From Syntrophaceae bacterium UBA2280 (lineage in GTDB: Bacteria > Desulfobacterota > Syntrophia > Syntrophales > Smithellaceae): a DNA stretch of 21,907 nt. The translations under genes were made by a program, and so were the position numbers. Below the pieces are notes generated by a model, which searched no databases, was not told the DNA's origin, and worked only from the letters and a program-made list of their open reading frames with translations. Location of the stretch: assembly GCA_002347685.1 (NCBI GenBank), contig DDWS01000057.1, forward strand, positions 1 through 21,907, given 5' to 3'. Positions 17,434 to 21,907 of this stretch are shown in pieces; position 1 is the first letter of the stretch; each line of letters begins with the position of its first letter.

Positions 17434-17769
17434 ATGGACATCGAAGTGACGCAGGATTCAGAAATATCGGTTTTTGTCCTCCGCGGCAGACTCGACGCCG
17501 TATCCGCCCCGCAACTGGAAGACCGGATCGGCCTGTGGTTTGAGCAGCCGGGCACAAGGCTGATTTTTAATCTCGAAGGCCTCGATTACGTCAGCAGCGC
17601 GGGCCTGCGGGTGTTTCTCACCAGCGCGAAAAAGATGAAAACGCGCGACGGGAAACTGTGTATGGCCGGGCTTCGACCAAATGTGAAAGAGGTTTTTACC
17701 ATTTCCGGCTTTATTACCCTGATCCCCGCGTACGATACCCTGGGAGCGGCCAAAGACGCCATCCGCTGA
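17434..17769 (+). CDS. STAS-domain anti-sigma factor antagonist (SpoIIAA/RsbV-like)
   Basis: 111 residues, a single STAS domain. FNLEGLDYVSSAGLRVFL at about 45-62 contains the serine pair (S54/S55) where SpoIIAA/RsbV proteins are phosphorylated by their partner kinase. In the unphosphorylated state such proteins bind the anti-sigma or switch kinase and release its target. The start at 17434 is set by AAGGAG (17421-17426) 7 nt upstream; an in-frame start at 17368 would lie inside the promoter. It is the first gene of a three-gene module with the kinase and phosphatase that would set its phosphorylation state. Confidence 0.9.
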   Translation: MDIEVTQDSEISVFVLRGRLDAVSAPQLEDRIGLWFEQPGTRLIFNLEGLDYVSSAGLRVFLTSAKKMKTRDGKLCMAGLRPNVKEVFTISGFITLIPAYDTLGAAKDAIR

Positions 17770-17792
17770 CGTCTTAGCCGACGGAATCCTCT

Positions 17793-18200
17793 ATGCTGAT
17801 CAAAAAAATGTCCGCCCGGATAGACAGCCTGCATGAACTCCTGGCATTCCTTGCGAATCTGGCGAAAAAAAATGGATTCTCCAAAGACACGCAAAACCGC
17901 ATCGAACTGGTTGCAGAAGAGGTGCTGGTCAACGTGTTTTCGCATGCCTACAAGGATGCATCAGGAGAGGTCGAAGTGCGTTGTTTTGACCCCGATGGAT
18001 CGTCGCTCACCTTTGAAATCCGCGATGCAGGCGTTTCGTTCAATCCGCTCGAACGGATTGAGCCGGACGTCAAAGCCGGTCTTGACGAACGCCGGGTCGG
18101 CGGTATGGGGGTGCTCCTCATCCGCAGGATGGCCGATGCGGTGGCTTACCGGCGGGAAGGAAACACCAACATCCTGACGCTGACGTTTGCAAACCGTTGA
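17793..18200 (+). CDS. HATPase-type anti-sigma factor / serine kinase (RsbW/SpoIIAB-like)
   Basis: 135 residues of the GHKL ATPase fold. Visible boxes are the N box (ELVAEEVLVNVFSHAY, with Glu and Asn), the G1 box (EIRDAGVSFNPL) and the G2 box (RRVGGMGVLLIRRMAD). Such proteins phosphorylate a STAS antagonist and, when free, sequester a sigma factor or another effector. The substrate should be the STAS protein encoded 23 nt upstream. No sigma factor gene is in the window, so the output could be a distant sigma factor or a non-sigma partner. Confidence 0.9.
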   Translation: MLIKKMSARIDSLHELLAFLANLAKKNGFSKDTQNRIELVAEEVLVNVFSHAYKDASGEVEVRCFDPDGSSLTFEIRDAGVSFNPLERIEPDVKAGLDERRVGGMGVLLIRRMADAVAYRREGNTNILTLTFANR

Positions 18201-18243
18201 CCGCGTCGCTTAGGAAAACGCGGCAAATAAAAAAAGGGGTTCG

Positions 18244-20220
18244 ATGGTTTTGAATATGTTCAATGACAGGCGCGACACTTGCCCGGGAGGCGATCCTGTC
18301 CGTCCGGGCCGGGGCATCGCTTTTCGGCTGAGCTTCTGGATTTTGCTTTCCGTCATCGGGATTTTCACGCTGGTTTTCGGCTATTATTACATGCTGTCAC
18401 GCGACCTGATCGTGAAGAAAATCGAAAAGCAGGCGGGTGAGCAGGCGCGGGGCACCGCGGCGCGTATTGACACGGTTCTGGCCGCCACGCAGAAAATTCC
18501 GGAAAATCTCTCCGTCGTGCTTTCCGATTTGCCGTTTCAGGAGGAAAAGAAGCTCTTCGGGCTGATGAAGGCGATCCTGGCGCGCAATCCCGAGATCTAT
18601 GGTATGGCTGTGGCTTTTGAACCTTATTTCCGGGCCCGGAACGTCCGTCATTTTTCTCCGTATGTTTACAAAGAAAACGGGGGCATCGCCTCCACGAGGA
18701 TTGCCTATGATTATTTTTCCTGGGACTGGTATCGGCTGCCTCGAGAAAGCCTGTCTCCGGTCTGGGTGGAGCCCTATTTCGATGAAGGCGCGGGCAATAT
18801 TGTCATGTCCACGTATTCCGTGCCTTTTTATCGGAGCGTCGGCAAGAGAAGGGAAATTTCCGGCATTGTCACGGTGGATATCTCGCTTGCCTGGCTGCAG
18901 AAACTCGTGTCGGACATCCGGATCGGCGAGACCGGCTACGCTTTTTTAATCTCGCAGAAAGGAACGCTGGTTACGCATCCGGACACCTCGCTGATGATGA
19001 ATCAAACCATTTTTGATCTGGCGGATGAACGGAGTGATTCGAGCCTGCGCGACATCGGTTCACGGATGACCCGCGGCGAGGCGGGCTTTGTCGAGTCGCG
19101 CGATGTGCTGGACGGCGGGGAACCCTGCTGGCTGGCTTTTGCGCCGCTTTCCACCACCGGCTGGTCTCTGGGGCTGGTTTTCCCGCGCGGTGAACTGATG
19201 GCCGATGTCTCCCGGCTTCACCGTTTGACGCTGTTCTTTGGCGCCTTCGGGCTGGTCGTTTTGTTTTGCGTCATCATCTGGATTGCCCGCTCCATCATCC
19301 ATCCTTTGAGGCTGCTCACTGCGGCTACGCAGACCATGGCCGGAGGTGGTCTCAACGCGCAGATTCCGGCGGTCCGGCGTCACGACGAGGTGGGCCGCCT
19401 GGCCGCATCTTTTGCCGCTATGCGTGAATCGCTTCAGACGTACATCAGCGATTTGACGGAGACCACAGCCGCGAAAGAAAAGATCGAAAGCGAGCTGAAA
19501 ATTGCGCACGATATCCAGATGGACATGTTGCCCCGGACTTTTCCGCCTTTCCCCCAGAGAGAGGAGATGGACGTCTTCGCGATGCTGAAACCCGCGCGTG
19601 AGGTGGGCGGCGACCTGTATGATTTCTTTTTCCTGGACGACGATCATTTCTGTTTTACCGTCGGCGATGTTTCCGGTAAAGGCGTGCCTGCCGCCCTGCA
19701 CATGGCGATCACCAAAATACTGCTTAAAACCAAAGCCCAGCAAGGCCTGCCGACCGAAACCATTCTGGCGCGCGTCAACGAAGACCTTGCGCTGGATAAC
19801 CCGTCCATGATGTTTGTCACCCTGTTTTTAGGCATACTGAATGTCCGCACCGGTGAGCTTACGTATTGCAGCGCGGGTCATCCGTCCCCCTATCTTCTTC
19901 GCGCGGGTGAAAGGGTGAATCCTCTGCCGGCGGAAAACGGAATGGCGCTGGGTGTGGTGGATGATTTTGTGTATCGTTTCCGGACGGAGATGCTCAAGAA
20001 AAACGACTGTCTGTTTCTCTACACGGACGGGGTGACCGAAGCTGCCGATGTGCACTGTGAACTGTTCGAAGAAGAGAGGCTCGTACAGGCGCTCATGGAA
20101 TTGAAGGATAAGGATTTGAAATCCATCATCGAAGGGGTGCTGGAGCGCATCGAAGACTTTGCCGGCAATGCACCCCAGGCCGATGATATCACCATGATGG
20201 TGGTCAGGTATAAAGGATGA
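18244..20220 (+). CDS. membrane sensor with HAMP and SpoIIE/RsbU-type PP2C phosphatase domain
   Basis: 658 residues. A short cytoplasmic tail precedes transmembrane helix 1 (~27-48). A ~280-residue periplasmic sensor of the dCache type follows (ending around WSLGLVFPRGELM), then transmembrane helix 2 (~328-352), a HAMP domain (~353-405), a coiled linker (AAKEKIESELKIAHDIQMDMLP) and a PP2C phosphatase. Metal-binding aspartates appear in GGDLYDFF (~455), FTVGDVSGKG (~473), YTDGVTEA (~593) and the final ADDITMMVV (~647), so the active site looks complete. It should dephosphorylate the STAS protein in response to an external ligand. The 43-nt gap before it has a CCGCGT/ACGCGG dyad (18201-18223). 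The ligand cannot be predicted. Confidence 0.92.
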   Translation: MVLNMFNDRRDTCPGGDPVRPGRGIAFRLSFWILLSVIGIFTLVFGYYYMLSRDLIVKKIEKQAGEQARGTAARIDTVLAATQKIPENLSVVLSDLPFQEEKKLFGLMKAILARNPEIYGMAVAFEPYFRARNVRHFSPYVYKENGGIASTRIAYDYFSWDWYRLPRESLSPVWVEPYFDEGAGNIVMSTYSVPFYRSVGKRREISGIVTVDISLAWLQKLVSDIRIGETGYAFLISQKGTLVTHPDTSLMMNQTIFDLADERSDSSLRDIGSRMTRGEAGFVESRDVLDGGEPCWLAFAPLSTTGWSLGLVFPRGELMADVSRLHRLTLFFGAFGLVVLFCVIIWIARSIIHPLRLLTAATQTMAGGGLNAQIPAVRRHDEVGRLAASFAAMRESLQTYISDLTETTAAKEKIESELKIAHDIQMDMLPRTFPPFPQREEMDVFAMLKPAREVGGDLYDFFFLDDDHFCFTVGDVSGKGVPAALHMAITKILLKTKAQQGLPTETILARVNEDLALDNPSMMFVTLFLGILNVRTGELTYCSAGHPSPYLLRAGERVNPLPAENGMALGVVDDFVYRFRTEMLKKNDCLFLYTDGVTEAADVHCELFEEERLVQALMELKDKDLKSIIEGVLERIEDFAGNAPQADDITMMVVRYKG

Positions 20221-20341
20221 AAGGGCCGGGAAACCGGATATCGCCGATTAGCTGCCTGGAAGGCTTCAAGAATAACCGGCCCATGGCTGACAGAGAAGGG
20301 TCACCGGGAGCGCACCGGACTTGCTGCGGACAACGCACCTG
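20221..20341 (+). other. convergent intergenic region
   Basis: 121 nt between the phosphatase and CDF genes, which converge here. GGGCCGG (20223-20229) can pair with CCGGCCC (20276-20282) across 46 nt. There is no U-tract on either side, so I do not call a terminator. No small gene is apparent. Confidence 0.4.
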
Positions 20342-21283
20342 TTATGAATGATCGGCGTAGGGGCAGGGTTGATTGTTTTTGACATAGGCGCAGTTACGGT
20401 CGCAGGGTTCGACATGCACCGTTACCTCGCTTTCGGAAATCGTCTCGGTGATGTCTTGCTTCAACGCGCTGGTGATCTGATGAGCGTGTCTGACGGAGAC
20501 GTGTTCCGGCATGACCAGGTGAATATCCACAAACTGTTTTCGCCCCGCAGATCTCGTTCGAATCTGTTTAAAGTCGCAGTACCGTTCAAAGTGGTGAGCC
20601 AGCGCCTTGACGACGTCCATCTGGCTTTCCTCTCCGATGGAGGCGTCCAGCAGTTTCATGTAGGCTTCCTTGAGCAGGCGGACGGAAGGGATTGTAATGG
20701 CCGCGCTCACGATCAGCGTCGCGATCGGGTCGACATACCGCGACAGGGCAAGAAAGCCCGTGTATTGCAGAAACAGCACCACGGCAAAGGACAGGGTAAT
20801 GGTGAGCGAGATATATCCTTCCAGGCGGAAGTGAAGGCCTTCGGCCTTCAGCGCGGGCGAGGCAGATTGGTTCGCGAGTTTCATAATAAAGCCCGCACCC
20901 CAGAAATTGATGATAACCCCCAGGAAACTGCCGATCATGCCGATGGCCGGAGAATGTATTTCTCCGGGCCGGACCAGGTGCATCATGGCCTGGACGGACA
21001 TGGCCAGCGCCAGGCCGATTAACACAATGCCCTCAATGGCCTCGGTCACGTTTTCAATTTTGCCGTATCCGTAATTATGGAAAGGGTCCGCCGGCTTATC
21101 CGACATTTTGATCGCGTAATAAAGAATGCCGGACACGCAAAGGGCGATGGCCGAGATTCCCAGGTCCGCCGCCACGGCCAGTGAATGCACGATCACGAGC
21201 GTAACGGCCTTGATCGTGAAAAGCACAATGTTGCAAATCAGGCTGACCTTGACGGCCAGCATCATGCCTTCGTTGTTTTTCAT
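20342..21283 (-). CDS. cation diffusion facilitator (CDF)-family transporter with atypical metal site
   Basis: 313 residues with six predicted membrane helices in the first ~210, then a CDF cytoplasmic domain (~215-290; VDIHLVMPEHVSVRHAHQITSALK). The PADPFHNYGYGKIENV loop after helix 2 is a clear family signature. However, the transport-site residues deviate. In helix 2 (SLAVAADLGISAIAL) the usual second-site His/Asp and Asp are replaced by hydrophobic residues. In helix 5 (EGLHFRLEGY) the HxxxD motif reads HxxxE. The last 25 residues are Cys-rich (PCDRNCAYVKNNQPCPY), possibly metal-binding. It may move an unusual cation or be a non-classical member. Start at 21283 with AAGGA upstream; monocistronic. 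Confidence 0.88.
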   Translation of the reverse strand: MKNNEGMMLAVKVSLICNIVLFTIKAVTLVIVHSLAVAADLGISAIALCVSGILYYAIKMSDKPADPFHNYGYGKIENVTEAIEGIVLIGLALAMSVQAMMHLVRPGEIHSPAIGMIGSFLGVIINFWGAGFIMKLANQSASPALKAEGLHFRLEGYISLTITLSFAVVLFLQYTGFLALSRYVDPIATLIVSAAITIPSVRLLKEAYMKLLDASIGEESQMDVVKALAHHFERYCDFKQIRTRSAGRKQFVDIHLVMPEHVSVRHAHQITSALKQDITETISESEVTVHVEPCDRNCAYVKNNQPCPYADHS

Positions 21284-21512
21284 GATTCGTCCTTTACTGC
21301 GAATCCGGTTTTAAGACAAATAGAAATTTGCAGGCGGGCCGCAAGCGCAGATCATCTGGTGGTATGGGTCTGGAAAGGATTCCTGTCGTCCGGGCTCTGT
21401 TATTTTTCGGGCTTCTCCCGACAGGCGCCCCGGAATATTGATTCTCTAAGTATTTGATTTATGTTTGTTTGTGCTGCTGGAAAAAATAACCGCAAATAAG
21501 TGAAATTATTTC

Positions 21513-21541
21513 TTGACAGTTTCAGGAAGAGGGAGTAGAAG
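21513..21541 (+). promoter_or_regulatory. possible upstream rRNA promoter (P1)
   Basis: A perfect TTGACA (21513-21518) is followed after 17 nt by TAGAAG (21536-21541), a weak -10 box. Tandem promoters are usual in rRNA operons, but this one rests on the -35 box alone. Confidence 0.35.
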
Positions 21542-21643
21542 CCATCTTCTGTTCGTCAGAGATGTGCTTGATGGTGGGTTGAAGTTTTCAACAAGTTTAC
21601 CGATAGTATGACTCTTCATTTCAGATGATTTCAGGGTACTGAC

Positions 21644-21699
21644 GAAATTTAAAAAATTTGAAAATTTAGCTTGACAGAAAAATCGAACTGATTTATATG
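21644..21699 (+). promoter_or_regulatory. main rRNA promoter with UP element
   Basis: An A/T-rich block (about 21644-21669, with phased A and T runs) directly precedes TTGACA (21671-21676). A 17-nt spacer and TATATG (21694-21699) follow. The UP element plus consensus -35 is the classic arrangement of strong rRNA promoters. The leader to 16S would be about 115 nt. Confidence 0.7.
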
Positions 21700-21717
21700 T
21701 TGATGCTCGTTTCAAAG

Positions 21718-21728
21718 GCTCTTTGGAA
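21718..21728 (+). promoter_or_regulatory. boxA-like antitermination site of the rRNA leader
   Basis: GCTCTTTGGAA resembles the boxA consensus TGCTCTTTAACA, where Nus factors load for rRNA antitermination. It lies about 12 nt after the expected transcription start, followed by the GAATAGTGGG context often seen in rRNA leaders. Confidence 0.55.
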
Positions 21729-21792
21729 ATTGAATAGTGGGAAAATGAATTTGTGGGTCCTATAAATTTATTGAAGTATCACGCGAGTTTAT

Positions 21793-21812
21793 AAGGAAGA
21801 GAAATCTTCCTT
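21793..21812 (+). other. perfect 8-bp leader hairpin with a GNRA loop
   Basis: AAGGAAGA (21793-21800) pairs perfectly with TCTTCCTT (21805-21812) around a GAAA tetraloop, ten bases before the 16S gene. It could help pre-rRNA folding or processing. Confidence 0.6.
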
Positions 21813-21822
21813 TACAGGATTA

Positions 21823-21907
21823 AAACTGGAGAGTTTGATCCTGGCTCAGAACGGACGCTGGCGGCGTGCTTAACACATGCAAGTCGAACGCGAAAGGGAC
21901 TTCGGTC
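21823..21907 (+). rRNA. rrs: 16S ribosomal RNA, 5' end (partial)
   Basis: Begins with AAACTGGAGAGTTTGATCCT, aligning base for base with the 5' end of E. coli 16S (AAATTGAAGAGTTTGATC), then GCTCAG, the universal 8F/27F region, followed by CTGGCGGCGTGCTTAACACA and TGCAAGTCGAACG. Only about 85 nt are in the window. The helix-6 region (GCGAAAGGGACTTCGGTC) is of the type found in Syntrophales-like Desulfobacterota, which is a hint, not proof, of affiliation. Confidence 0.97.

Larger units (their letters stand above)
21284..21822 (+). other. 539-nt non-coding region, mostly rRNA operon leader
   Basis: Contains the 5' region of the CDF gene (minus) and, from about 21500 onward, the promoter and leader of the rRNA operon. 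The separate elements are listed individually. Bases 21300-21500 show nothing I can assign. The short open frame at 21506-21715 (minus) coincides with the promoters and is not credible as a gene. Confidence 0.7.

Noticed and set aside
18201..18223. CCGCGT/ACGCGG hairpin between kinase and phosphatase genes as a terminator
   Set aside because: It is followed by an A-rich rather than T-rich stretch, and the genes clearly belong to one module. It may only tune translation.
20832..20850. Perfect 8-bp inverted repeat inside the CDF gene
   Set aside because: It coincides with codons of the conserved helix 5 motif (KAEGLHF), so coding constraint explains it adequately.
21506..21715. 69-codon minus-strand frame upstream of 16S
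   Set aside because: It overlaps the rRNA UP element and promoters, is AT-driven and has no recognisable domain.

Overview
The window reads as the chromosome of a Gram-negative anaerobe, probably of the Desulfobacterota (deltaproteobacterial, Syntrophales-like). This is an inference from gene content: a fused radical SAM protein, a zinc-ribbon/DUF3426 protein, split purine enzymes, an MltB-type transglycosylase, and the first ~85 nt of a 16S rRNA. Genes are tightly packed, often with ATGA overlaps, and several good sigma-70 promoters are visible.

Layout. 1-965: a lytic murein transglycosylase with its own promoter. 1015-3918 (minus): a two-gene unit of a small unknown protein and an 823-residue radical SAM fusion. 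4037-8291 (plus): purU, a cysteine-rich unknown, hpt, a zinc-ribbon membrane protein, and a second radical SAM protein whose ribosome binding site lies in a hairpin. 8371-9530 (minus): purE overlapping a Sua5/YrdC gene. 9700-11692 (plus): a strong promoter followed by a PurO-type IMP cyclohydrolase and a stand-alone AICAR transformylase, so the usual bifunctional PurH is split in two. Purine genes recur through the first 12 kb (purU, hpt, purE, the cyclohydrolase and the transformylase).

11693-17202 is the most interesting part. Five genes lie between two copies of the last 75 bp of the transformylase gene: an acyl/aryl-AMP ligase, a carrier-protein/LPLAT-acyltransferase fusion, an O-methyltransferase-like protein, a zinc MDR dehydrogenase and a cupin. 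The second repeat copy (17203-17277) is 93% identical and differs only at third codon positions, as expected if the block was acquired at the 3' end of purH from, or through, a related purH allele. The last gene is strikingly AT-rich. The cassette looks like a small transferable pathway: activate an acid, load it on a carrier, methylate and oxidise or reduce it, and transfer it to an acceptor, possibly a lipid. The product is unknown.

17352-20220: a strong promoter and a complete partner-switching module (STAS antagonist, HATPase anti-sigma-type kinase, membrane sensor with SpoIIE-type phosphatase). 20342-21283 (minus): a CDF-family transporter with an atypical metal site. 21284-21822 is non-coding and holds the leader of an rRNA operon (UP element, promoters, boxA, hairpin); the 16S gene begins at about 21823 and runs off the end.
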